Shown: positions 7,967 to 15,496 of the stretch, piece after piece
Numbering within the stretch: position 1 is the first letter of the stretch
Layout: every line of letters begins with the position of its first letter
Origin: JAAUQA01 sp036351435
GTDB taxonomy: Bacteria; Pseudomonadota; Gammaproteobacteria; Competibacterales; Competibacteraceae
NCBI GenBank assembly: GCA_036351435.1
Contig: JAZBPA010000156.1
Coordinates: forward strand, 1 to 18,802
DNA length: 18,802 nt
Direction: 5' to 3'
Translations under genes and position numbers: made by a program
The notes under the pieces: generated by a model
Database searches by the model: none
What the model was told of the DNA's origin: nothing
What the model saw: the letters and a program-made list of their open reading frames with translations, nothing else

Positions 7967-9553
7967 TTAAGAATTGAAGGTTTCTGGATGTAGCGATTCC
8001 CAGACCCGCTCAGCATACCCAACCCCGGCTTCGCCATAATGATTGAAGGTCAGATTGCCACCGGCGGCAAGAATAGGCTCGGCTTCGTCATCGAAAGTGA
8101 CTGTCGCACTAATTAAACCTTCATAGCCCCGCCGCCGCAATTGGGTGATGGCGATTTTCTTAGCTTCCGGGTCCGGCATAGCTAGCATAATCCCACGCAA
8201 TTTGCTGACATTGAGATGCTGCCAGAAAAACGGGTCTTCGGAATCAGCGTACAGGACCCGACGGCCTTGCTTGAGATGTCGAGCCACTCGGTCTGGATCG
8301 GAATCCAGCCCGACAACCCGTTCATGGCGCTCAGTGAGAAAATCATAAGCCCCGGTGCCGACCCGTCCCATGCCCATGATCAAGATCCCGGCTGTACCGA
8401 GGGCAAGCGGTTGTTCGTCACGATGCCGTTCATGGAGTTCAAAGGGCGTCAAGCGCGGTTCCAGTCGTTCATAAAGACTGTGCGCAATCCGATTGATAGG
8501 GGCGGCGATAATAAAGGAGGTGGCGATGGTCACAGCCAGCAACACCAGCCAATCCTGGCTCAGCAAGCCTTCTTTGGTAGCGAGTGCAGCGACAATCAGT
8601 GCGAATTCGCTATAACTGGCCAGGCTGAGTCCGGTCAGAAATGCACTGCGGGCGCGTAACTTGAAACGTACCAGAATAAAGAAAAATAATGCGGCTTTTA
8701 GGGGCAGTAACATCGCAAGTAACACTGCAAATCCCAGCGCAGACAAAGTGGGTAGACCGGCCAGACCGATTTGGAGGAAAAAGCCGATCAGAAAAATTTC
8801 CTTGATGCTCCACAAAGCGTGGGAAAGTTCGCTCGCGCGGCGGTGTTCGGCTAATAACGCACCCATCAGCAAAGCGCCCAATTCAGAACTCAAGCCTACT
8901 GACTCAAAACCGAATCCGCCGACTACGATCGCTAGTAGCAAACCGAATAAAATCAGAAGTTCTTCGTGACCACTGAATTCCAGTAGCCAATTCAAAACCG
9001 GTCGTAACGCGGGCAATCCCAACACCAATAGAGCTAATGGCGAAGGGCTATTCCCCACCGCTATACTCAACAGCGCTACAGCGACGAGATCTTGAAACAC
9101 TAACACGCCGATAGCTACTCGTCCGTGAAAAGCGCGTAACTCGCGCTTTTGTTCCAAGACCTTGGCTGCCATCACGGTGCTGGAGAATCCCAGGGTAGTA
9201 GCAATCAACAGTGTGACTGGCCAGGACAGCCCGGCCAGCAAATAAATCGGTCCACTCAGAATGACCACGCTGATTGTCAAGTGCACTAATGCGGTACCCC
9301 AAACCTCGGGTTGTAAAATGGTTCTCAGCCGCAGTTTGAGACCCACCGCAAACAGTAGCAGCAACACGCCGAGATGGGCCATATGCTCCAACACTTCCCC
9401 ACCGTCAAGATCGAAGCCACTCAACGCGAAGCCGGCGACTAAATAACCGACTAGGGGCGGTAGCCCAAACTGGCGAAATACCAGACCAAGGACAAAGGCT
9501 ATCGTTATCCAGATTGCCTCCATAAAGGCTATCGTTATCCAGGTTGATTCCAT
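7967..9553 (-). CDS. Kef-type monovalent cation:proton antiporter with TrkA-N (RCK) domain
   Basis: A 528-aa CPA2-family antiporter exchanging K+ (or Na+) for protons across the inner membrane. About twelve hydrophobic helices fill residues 11-380, including the V-F-Q-D-L-V-A-V-A-L-L segment characteristic of Kef proteins. After a short linker, a Rossmann NAD-binding domain begins near residue 393 with G-M-G-R-V-G and the acidic end of beta-2 in G-L-D-S-D. It ends just after this domain, so it lacks the longer C-terminus of E. coli KefB/KefC (about 600 aa). No KefF/KefG-type ancillary subunit is adjacent. The first ten codons are a near-perfect duplicate of the next ten, so ATG 9523 is an equally plausible start, and neither ATG has a good ribosome site. 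The MscK-like gene follows after 23 bp. Confidence 0.9.
   Translation of the reverse strand: MESTWITIAFMEAIWITIAFVLGLVFRQFGLPPLVGYLVAGFALSGFDLDGGEVLEHMAHLGVLLLLFAVGLKLRLRTILQPEVWGTALVHLTISVVILSGPIYLLAGLSWPVTLLIATTLGFSSTVMAAKVLEQKRELRAFHGRVAIGVLVFQDLVAVALLSIAVGNSPSPLALLVLGLPALRPVLNWLLEFSGHEELLILFGLLLAIVVGGFGFESVGLSSELGALLMGALLAEHRRASELSHALWSIKEIFLIGFFLQIGLAGLPTLSALGFAVLLAMLLPLKAALFFFILVRFKLRARSAFLTGLSLASYSEFALIVAALATKEGLLSQDWLVLLAVTIATSFIIAAPINRIAHSLYERLEPRLTPFELHERHRDEQPLALGTAGILIMGMGRVGTGAYDFLTERHERVVGLDSDPDRVARHLKQGRRVLYADSEDPFFWQHLNVSKLRGIMLAMPDPEAKKIAITQLRRRGYEGLISATVTFDDEAEPILAAGGNLTFNHYGEAGVGYAERVWESLHPETFNS
9494..9553 (-). repeat. 30-bp tandem duplication at the antiporter start
   Basis: Positions 9494-9523 and 9524-9553 are adjacent 30-bp copies differing at three bases; the first 19 bases of each copy on the plus strand are identical. 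Because 30 bp equals ten codons, the frame is kept and the protein begins M-E-S-T-W-I-T-I-A-F / M-E-A-I-W-I-T-I-A-F. The repeat duplicates the start codon and the beginning of the first membrane helix. Confidence 0.95.
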
Positions 9554-9585
9554 AGTTTTATTGGTAAGTTAGTAATGGAGATATT

Positions 9586-9613
9586 TTCCCATTCCCGGAG
9601 CGGGAGCTGGGGA
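9586..9613 (-). other. Intergenic hairpin between msrP and the antiporter gene
   Basis: TCCCG (9593-9597) pairs with CGGGA (9601-9605) around a 3-nt loop. The stem continues past a small bulge with CCCA/TGGG and flanking weak pairs out to 9586/9613. No T-run follows on the minus strand, so it is not a standard intrinsic terminator. It may be an RNA-processing or stability element, or a weak attenuator after msrP. Confidence 0.4.
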
Positions 9614-9633
9614 CGAATGCTGATAGAACAGAG

Positions 9634-10572
9634 CTAAAAGAATACATTTAAATCCATATCAGAGTACAAGCTTGCTACTTGTTCCGCATAGCCGTTAAAA
9701 GGCAGCGTTTCACGGCGGAAAAACTCGCCGACCCGGCGCTCCTTTTGCTGGCTCCAACGCGGGTGATCGACTGCCGGGTTGACGTTGGCATAGAAGCCGT
9801 ATTCCGATGGGCCTTTTGTAGCCCAGCTGGTCCTCGGCTGTTGTTCAGTGAAGCGAACAGTGACAATGGATTTGATGCTTTTGAAACCGTACTTCCAAGG
9901 TACCACCAGCCGTAAAGGTGCACCATTTTGATTGGGCAGCACCTCACCGTACAGACCGACGGCGAACAGGGTCAAGGGGTGCATCGCTTCATCCATCCTT
10001 AGACCTTCCCGGTAAGGCCAATCCAGGGCGGCGGTTTTTTGACCCGGCATTTGCTCGGGATCAAGCAAGGTGACGAACTCTACATATTTGGCCTTCGATG
10101 TCGGTTTAAAGCGCTTTAAAACTTTGGCCAGCGGAATGCCGACCCATGGAATCACCATAGACCAGGCTTCCACGCAGCGTAACCGATATATCCGTTCCTC
10201 CAGTTGATGCGGTGCCAAGAAATCCTCCAGCGCATATCGTCCTGGGTACTCGCATTCACCCTCTACAGCCACTGTCCAGGGTTCGGTGCGTAGCGTGTGA
10301 GCATACAAGGCCGGATCGATTTTATCGGTGCCGAACTCATAGAAATTGTTGTAGTTGAGCACATCATCATACGGCGTTTTTTCTTCATCGGTACTGAACG
10401 GGCCAGGAACGACATTGGGAAATTTGGCACCGGCCTGGACCTCATGAGGCAGTGGCAAAACTGCACCTGCAACAGCTAGCGCTGAAACTTGGAGAAAACG
10501 ACGACGGTCATGGTAAACGTCGAGCGGAGTTATTTCGGACGGGCTAATATCGACAGGTTTTTTGATCAGCAT
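9634..10572 (-). CDS. msrP: Protein-methionine-sulfoxide reductase, molybdopterin catalytic subunit MsrP (YedY)
   Basis: A 312-aa periplasmic molybdoenzyme that repairs methionine sulfoxide in envelope proteins after hypochlorous acid or other oxidant damage. A twin-arginine signal is present (R23-R-R-F-L-Q, then a hydrophobic stretch ending near A47), indicating Tat export of the folded, cofactor-loaded enzyme. The sulfite-oxidase fold is recognised by N-Y-N-N-F-Y-E-F (73-80), the molybdenum-ligating C133 in L-R-C-V-E-A-W, and W-K-Y-G-F-K-S-I-K-S (226-235). Length is normal for the family. ATG 10572 has AGGG about 9 nt upstream, and the start M-L-I-K-K-P is typical. The usual membrane heme partner msrQ does not follow; the next gene is the Kef antiporter 80 bp away. 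An inverted repeat sits in the leader (10603-10635). Confidence 0.95.
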   Translation of the reverse strand: MLIKKPVDISPSEITPLDVYHDRRRFLQVSALAVAGAVLPLPHEVQAGAKFPNVVPGPFSTDEEKTPYDDVLNYNNFYEFGTDKIDPALYAHTLRTEPWTVAVEGECEYPGRYALEDFLAPHQLEERIYRLRCVEAWSMVIPWVGIPLAKVLKRFKPTSKAKYVEFVTLLDPEQMPGQKTAALDWPYREGLRMDEAMHPLTLFAVGLYGEVLPNQNGAPLRLVVPWKYGFKSIKSIVTVRFTEQQPRTSWATKGPSEYGFYANVNPAVDHPRWSQQKERRVGEFFRRETLPFNGYAEQVASLYSDMDLNVFF

Positions 10573-10602
10573 AGCAGTGACCCTGGTAACTTGATGATCG
10601 AT

Positions 10603-10635
10603 AAGACCCTAGCCCCTGACGGGATTTTAGGTCTT
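10603..10635. repeat. Inverted repeat in the msrP leader
   Basis: AAGACC-C-TA (10603-10611) and TAGGTCTT (10628-10635) form an 8-bp stem with one bulged C and a 16-nt loop. It lies 30 bp upstream of the msrP ATG and could be an operator or an RNA hairpin in the msrP leader. No known motif is recognised. Confidence 0.35.
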
Positions 10636-10653
10636 CTTTTGGGGTTACTTTGA

Positions 10654-10682
10654 TTGGCAATTATTGGCCGGGAGGCTATTTT
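10654..10682 (+). promoter_or_regulatory. Sigma70-like promoter for the small acidic protein gene
   Basis: TTGGCA (10654-10659, five of six matches to TTGACA), a 17-bp spacer, then TATTTT (10677-10682, four of six matches to TATAAT). Predicted transcription start is near 10689, giving a leader of about 140 nt. ATTGGC is directly repeated at 10653 and 10663, one helical turn apart. Confidence 0.5.
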
Positions 10683-10690
10683 TAAGTTTG

Positions 10691-10704
10691 CCCTGAAGTC
10701 AGGG
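10691..10704. promoter_or_regulatory. Operator-like dyad CCCTGA-N2-TCAGGG
   Basis: A perfect 6-bp inverted repeat with a 2-bp centre, positioned at about +2 to +15 of the predicted start site. A bound protein there would block initiation. A CCCTGA half-site recurs at 10614-10619, with related CCCTGG and CCCTAG words nearer msrP. The binding protein is unknown. Confidence 0.4.
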
Positions 10705-10831
10705 TTCCAACGTATTTACTTGGCCCTCAAATTGTCGTATACGATGGGTGTTCAAACCCGTGTCACGGAGCTTTTGCAGAAAACCCCTTTCTAAAGAATC
10801 CAAGCAAACCGGTTCACATAAGGAGCCAACA

Positions 10832-11035
10832 ATGAGCGACGATGATTTTGTTGAAGATGATGAGATCCTCGACGACGCGACTGAAACCAGTGCAACTATT
10901 AACGAAGTCTCCATCAAGCCTTCAAAAGCATGGCGGTCTATTGAACGCTACCGCGAAATGAAGGCGCTGCGCAACCAGTTGGACGACCTCCTGTTTGAAG
11001 GCAATCCTGAAGATTTGAATGAGTTGCGTTGGTAG
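10832..11035 (+). CDS. Small acidic protein, possibly PA3496-family
   Basis: A 67-aa cytoplasmic-looking protein with no signal peptide. The first 27 residues are very acidic (D-D-D-F-V-E-D-D-E). They are followed by a basic-amphipathic helix, A-W-R-S-I-E-R-Y-R-E-M-K-A-L-R-N-Q-L-D-D (about 33-52). An acidic head plus an I-E-x-Y-x-E-x-x-x-L-R-x-x-L-like helix recalls the PA3496 family of small gammaproteobacterial proteins, for which no firm function is known to me. ATG 10832 has AGGAG 6 nt upstream, so the start is secure; an in-frame ATG at 10748 would add 28 residues without support. It has its own predicted promoter and converges on purL, leaving 40 bp between the stops and no clear terminator. 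Confidence 0.8.
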   Translation: MSDDDFVEDDEILDDATETSATINEVSIKPSKAWRSIERYREMKALRNQLDDLLFEGNPEDLNELRW

Positions 11036-11075
11036 AATCAATCGGCCAAGCGTTACCATCTCCGACCGGCGTCGC

Positions 11076-14000
11076 TCAGCCCAGCCAAGCTCGGGCATTG
11101 CGGAACATTCTCAGCCAAGGACTTTCTTTCTGCCAATCCGGTGCAGACCAGGATAATTGGCAAGTGCGAAACGCCCGTTCCGGGTGCGGCATCATGATTG
11201 TGAATCGGCCATCTGGAGTGGTTAACCCGGTGATGCCAAGCGGTGACCCATTGGGATTAGCCGGATAATCTGCTGTGGCCACCCCGCGATTGTTCACAAA
11301 TCGCAGCGTTACCATACCGGCTTTCACCAAATCAGCAGCTTCGGAATCAGTAGCAAACTCTGCCCGGCCCTCACCATGCGCAACCGGAACCGGCAAGCGT
11401 GATCCAGCCATATTGGTTAGAAAAAGCGAAGGTGAAGGTAACACCTCAACCAAACTCAGTCGCGCTTCGAACTGTTCGCTACGGTTGCGCACGAAATGCG
11501 GCCATTTCTCCGCTCCTGGAATCAGCTCATGCAAATTGGAAAACATCTGACATCCATTACACACCCCTAGACCGAAGCTATCGGAACGGGCGAAAAAGTC
11601 AGTGAAAGTCTCGCGAGCTCGCGGATTGAACAGAATGGATTTAGCCCATCCTTCACCGGCTCCTAGCACATCCCCATAAGAGAACCCACCACAAGCAGCG
11701 ATACCGACAAACTCGGTCAATCCAGTGCGGCCGTGCAGGATATCGCTCATATGAATATCCACAGCTGTAAATCCGGCCTTGTCAAAAGCCGCGGCCATTT
11801 CGATTTGGCCGTTTACGCCCTGTTCTCGCAGAATAGCGATACGGGGGCGTGCGCCACGAGCTACGAATGGCGCGGTAATGTCTTCGCTTGGTGAGAAATT
11901 CAGATGAGCACTAAGACCGGGATCGGTATGGTCCATTAGTGCAGTGAACGCTTGTTGTGCACACGCCGGATTATCGCGTAGCGCTTGCATGCGATAACTG
12001 GTCTCCGACCACAACCGGCGTAGCGCAACACGGGTTTCGTCTAGCCAGGTCTCCTGTCGAGAACGCAGTTGCAACCGGTCTTGGTCGTTTAGCACGCCAA
12101 TCACATGGCTGCACTCCCCAAGCCCCGCCTTCGTCAGCCGGGCCAGCACGTCATCGCTTTGGGCTGTACGCACTTGAATCACTGCGCCTAGCTCTTCATT
12201 GAACATCGCCGCTAAAAAGTCAGAACCAAGGGCATCCGGCAAATCTATCGTGACGCCGGTGCCGCCCGCGAAGTTCATCTCGCACAGGGTAGCTAGTAAA
12301 CCGCCATCGGAGCGGTCGTGATAGGCCAGTAAACAGCTGTCTTCATTTAATTCCTGTATAACAGTGAAAAAGGCTTGCAGATCGGTGCTGGAATCCACAT
12401 CGGGCGTTACATCGCCCCATTGTCCATAAACCTGCGCTAAGGCCGAGCCACCCAAACGATTTTTCCCGCGTCCCAAATCAATGAGTATGAGCTGCGTCTC
12501 GCCTTGATCAGTGCGCAATTGTGGAGTCAATGTCGCGCGAATATCTCGGACCGGCGCAAAGGCGGACACGATTAAAGACACCGGTGCGGTCATGCTGCGT
12601 GATTCCCCGGCTTGCTCCCAGACGGTTTTCATGGACAGGGAATCTTTACCGACCGGGATAGCAATACCCAGCGCTGGACACAGATCCAGTGCAATCGCCT
12701 GCACTGTATCGAACAAAGCGGCATCTTCGCCGGGATGGCCAGCGGCGGCCATCCAATTGGCGGATAATCGCACCGCGCCCAGTTCATTGATGCGGGCAGC
12801 GGCGATATTGGTTAACGCTTCACCAATCGCCATCCGACCCGAGGCCGGAGCATTTAACACCGCCAGGGCCGTGCGTTCGCCCATCGCCATCGCTTCACCA
12901 CGGTAGCCGCTGAAACTACTGGCCGTGACCGCCACGTCCGCCACCGGCACTTGCCAGGGACCGACCATTTGATCGCGGGAAACCAATCCCCCCACCGTGC
13001 GATCACCGATGGTGATCAAAAAGGTTTTATCGGCCACCGCCGGTAGTTGTAAGACTCGTTGGACTGCTTCTTGAAAGTTGATACCCTGTGGTTCAAGCGC
13101 ATGAAAACTTCCTATTATCCGCTGCGCATTCTGAATTAATTGCGGCGGTTTACCCAACAACACAGCCATGGGAATGTTGACCGGCCGATTTTTGAACCGG
13201 CTGTCCTCGACAATCAACTGCGGCTCTGCGGTGGCTTGTCCTAGCACGGCATATGGACAACGTTCCCGTTCGCAAAGGGCGCGAAAAAGGTCTAACTGGT
13301 TCGGATCAATAGCCAGTACATAGCGTTCCTGTGCCTCGTTGCACCAGATTTCCCTTGGCGACATGCCAGGCTCATCATTGGGCACGGCGCGCAGTTCCAA
13401 CTTTCCTCCGCGTCCGGCATCGTGCAATATTTCCGGTACGGCGTTGGATAATCCTCCGGCTCCGACGTCATGGATTGATAAGATTGGATTGGCCGCACCG
13501 CGTGCCCAACAATCATCAATGACTTGCTGACAGCGTCGTTGCATTTCCGGGTTGTCGCGTTGCACCGAAGCAAAGTCCAGTTCGGCAGCGCTGCTGCCCG
13601 CCACCATACTGGAGGCCGCTCCGCCGCCTAGACCAATCAGCATGGCTGGACCACCAAGCACTACGATAGGGGTGCCGGGCGGGATGGTTTGCTTTTCGAC
13701 GTGTTCCGTGCGGATATTGCCCAAACCACCGGCGATCATAATCGGTTTATGGTAACCACGCAGTTGCCCGTCAGGCGTGGTTTGCTCCAGCGTCCGAAAA
13801 AAACCGGCGAGATTTGGGCGACCGAACTCATTATTGAATGCGGCGGCTCCGATGGGACCTTCCAACATAATATCCAGTGCCGCGGCCAGGCGTTCAGGTT
13901 TACCGTAATCATTTTCCCAGGGCTGAATCAGGCCCGGGATTTTTAGATTGGAAACCGAAAACCCGGTCAATCCCGCTTTCGGTTTTGCGCCACGGCCGGT

Positions 14001-14954
14001 GGCGCCCTCGTCGCGGATTTCACCGCCCGACCCGGTCGCTGCACCGGGAAAGGGAGAGATGGCAGTGGGGTGATTATGGGTTTCCACTTTCATCAGGATC
14101 TCGATGTTTTCCTCGACATAACCGTAACGGCCATCTGCTGGTTTCGGGAAAAAACGCTCGGCTCGCCATCCTTGGATGACCGAGGCGTTGTCATGGTAAG
14201 CCGATAATACGCCATTCGGCGCACAGGCATGGGTGTGGCGGATCATCGCGAACAGCGAGTCAGTGTGCTGTACACCGTCGATGGTCCAGGCGGCATTGAA
14301 GATTTTATGCCGGCAATGTTCGGAGTTAGCCTGAGCAAACATCATCAGTTCGACATCAGTGGGATTGCGGCCCAGCGCGGTGAAATGCACCAGCAGATAT
14401 TCCATTTCCTGTTCGGAAAGCGCCAAACCCAACAGCCGATTCGATTCGGCCAAGGCCGTCTGGCCACCGTTGATAATATCAATGCTACCCAGCGGTGCAG
14501 GATCAGCTCGGGCAAATAACTGACCATCTACCGACCGTAGTACGGTTTGGGTCATGCGATCGTGCAATAGCGGCTGGATAACCGCAAGGTCTACTGAGTT
14601 GATCTGGGGTTGGAAGTAATAAGCAATACCCCGCTCGATCCGTCGGATCTGTTGTAATCCACAATTATGGGCGATGTCGGTGGCTTTGGAAGACCAGGGA
14701 GATAAGGTGCCGAGGCGTGGCACTACCTGACAATCGGGTTCACGATCGGGTGAGGGTTGAAACTTGCGCGATCCATAGTTCAACAGACGTACCAACAGAG
14801 CGTGCTCCGGTTCAGAAAGCGGCGCATCGGTTGCAATGAAATGGACGAACTCAGCATCGAGAGCGGTGATTGATGGCAGGCGCTCTTGCACAGCGATCAG
14901 CAATTTCTCTCGGCGGAATGCCGATAACGCGGGGCTTCCTGGTAAGCGGATCAT
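11076..14954 (-). CDS. purL: Phosphoribosylformylglycinamidine synthase (FGAM synthase), single-chain
   Basis: A 1292-aa cytoplasmic enzyme for step four of purine synthesis: FGAR + glutamine + ATP gives FGAM. The length matches E. coli PurL (1295). In order: the N-terminal PurS-like region (about 1-140), a linker, the two AIRS-type ATP-binding halves (including V-E-T-H-N-H-P-T-A-I and a second half with P-V-G-K-D-S-L-S-M), and a C-terminal glutamine amidotransferase domain from about 1035. The amidotransferase triad is C1132 (in G-V-C-N-G-C) with H1257 and E1259 (H-P-E-R-A-F), close to E. coli C1135, H1260 and E1262. The gene is intact. ATG 14954 has only a weak GAGA-type ribosome site. A terminator separates it from the lipoprotein gene upstream, and I find no convincing promoter or PurR box in the short gap. 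Confidence 0.98.
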   Translation of the reverse strand: MIRLPGSPALSAFRREKLLIAVQERLPSITALDAEFVHFIATDAPLSEPEHALLVRLLNYGSRKFQPSPDREPDCQVVPRLGTLSPWSSKATDIAHNCGLQQIRRIERGIAYYFQPQINSVDLAVIQPLLHDRMTQTVLRSVDGQLFARADPAPLGSIDIINGGQTALAESNRLLGLALSEQEMEYLLVHFTALGRNPTDVELMMFAQANSEHCRHKIFNAAWTIDGVQHTDSLFAMIRHTHACAPNGVLSAYHDNASVIQGWRAERFFPKPADGRYGYVEENIEILMKVETHNHPTAISPFPGAATGSGGEIRDEGATGRGAKPKAGLTGFSVSNLKIPGLIQPWENDYGKPERLAAALDIMLEGPIGAAAFNNEFGRPNLAGFFRTLEQTTPDGQLRGYHKPIMIAGGLGNIRTEHVEKQTIPPGTPIVVLGGPAMLIGLGGGAASSMVAGSSAAELDFASVQRDNPEMQRRCQQVIDDCWARGAANPILSIHDVGAGGLSNAVPEILHDAGRGGKLELRAVPNDEPGMSPREIWCNEAQERYVLAIDPNQLDLFRALCERERCPYAVLGQATAEPQLIVEDSRFKNRPVNIPMAVLLGKPPQLIQNAQRIIGSFHALEPQGINFQEAVQRVLQLPAVADKTFLITIGDRTVGGLVSRDQMVGPWQVPVADVAVTASSFSGYRGEAMAMGERTALAVLNAPASGRMAIGEALTNIAAARINELGAVRLSANWMAAAGHPGEDAALFDTVQAIALDLCPALGIAIPVGKDSLSMKTVWEQAGESRSMTAPVSLIVSAFAPVRDIRATLTPQLRTDQGETQLILIDLGRGKNRLGGSALAQVYGQWGDVTPDVDSSTDLQAFFTVIQELNEDSCLLAYHDRSDGGLLATLCEMNFAGGTGVTIDLPDALGSDFLAAMFNEELGAVIQVRTAQSDDVLARLTKAGLGECSHVIGVLNDQDRLQLRSRQETWLDETRVALRRLWSETSYRMQALRDNPACAQQAFTALMDHTDPGLSAHLNFSPSEDITAPFVARGARPRIAILREQGVNGQIEMAAAFDKAGFTAVDIHMSDILHGRTGLTEFVGIAACGGFSYGDVLGAGEGWAKSILFNPRARETFTDFFARSDSFGLGVCNGCQMFSNLHELIPGAEKWPHFVRNRSEQFEARLSLVEVLPSPSLFLTNMAGSRLPVPVAHGEGRAEFATDSEAADLVKAGMVTLRFVNNRGVATADYPANPNGSPLGITGLTTPDGRFTIMMPHPERAFRTCQLSWSAPDWQKESPWLRMFRNARAWLG

Positions 14955-15019
14955 GACCGTTCTCGTTAGACACTGTTAGTGGGAGGTAAGGGAAACGCTG
15001 TTGTGCGTACGCCGGCAAT

Positions 15020-15052
15020 AAAAAAACCCCGCAGCATCACATGCCTGCGGGG
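15020..15052 (-). terminator. Intrinsic terminator after the Lpp-like gene
   Basis: CCCCGCAG (15027-15034) and CTGCGGGG (15045-15052) form a perfect 8-bp GC-rich stem. On the minus strand the stem is followed directly by seven Ts (15026-15020). It lies 21 bp past the lipoprotein stop codon and insulates that gene from purL. Confidence 0.93.
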
Positions 15053-15073
15053 CTAGCATTTGTGCGTATTGGT

Positions 15074-15337
15074 TTATTTATACATCGAACGCTTAAATAC
15101 GCGGTTCAGGCGCTCTTCATTTGCTCGACAGCAGGACAGTGACTCGCTGGCCATAGAGCGGGCTTCGTTAGCGGTGGCTAACGCAGTTTCTGAAGCGGAC
15201 TTGGCGTCGTTGGCGGTAGCCTGGGCTTGCAAAGCTTCGGCGCGAACTTTCTCCAAGTCGCCAGTGGTCGCGCAACCCACGCTTAAACCGGCAACCAGAG
15301 CCAAAGCAGAAATTTTCATAAATGGCTTGAAGATCAT
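15074..15337 (-). CDS. Lpp/OprI-like outer-membrane lipoprotein
   Basis: An 87-aa murein-lipoprotein-like protein. A type II signal peptide ends in L-S-V-G-C22, the lipidated cysteine (position -3 is Ser, less usual than Leu or Ala). The mature part is an Ala-rich helix with regular A-x-x-A spacing, as in Pseudomonas OprI and E. coli Lpp, probably a coiled coil. It ends in S-M-Y-K87; in Lpp the C-terminal lysine is joined to peptidoglycan by L,D-transpeptidases. ATG 15337 is fixed by AAGGAG 7 nt upstream, and a longer in-frame ORF to 15379 lacks such a site. Unusual is C69-C70 within the helix. The gene directly upstream encodes an L,D-transpeptidase. A strong terminator follows, consistent with high expression. 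Confidence 0.85.
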   Translation of the reverse strand: MIFKPFMKISALALVAGLSVGCATTGDLEKVRAEALQAQATANDAKSASETALATANEARSMASESLSCCRANEERLNRVFKRSMYK

Positions 15338-15396
15338 AGTTAGACTCCTTCGAATGGAAAATAGTAAACAAAACCGCAAGGCATTGACATAAACGC

Positions 15397-15407
15397 AACG
15401 TGACGTT
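15397..15407. repeat. AACGT-N-ACGTT dyad upstream of the Lpp-like gene
   Basis: A perfect 5-bp inverted repeat with one central base, 60 bp upstream of the lipoprotein ATG, in the 159-bp gap behind the transpeptidase. It might be an operator. No confident promoter could be assigned in this gap. Confidence 0.25.
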
Positions 15408-15496
15408 ACCCAATGGCAACATTACCACAAAACTCGTGAACTAAGCACGATCCAAAACTCTTTTACGGGTATTCCGGGGTAATAGCAAGAACTATT

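Noticed and set aside
10746..10760. GGGTGTTCAAACCCG, resembling a tRNA T-arm
   Set aside because: No acceptor, D-arm or anticodon arm can be built around it; it is just a 4-bp hairpin in a leader.
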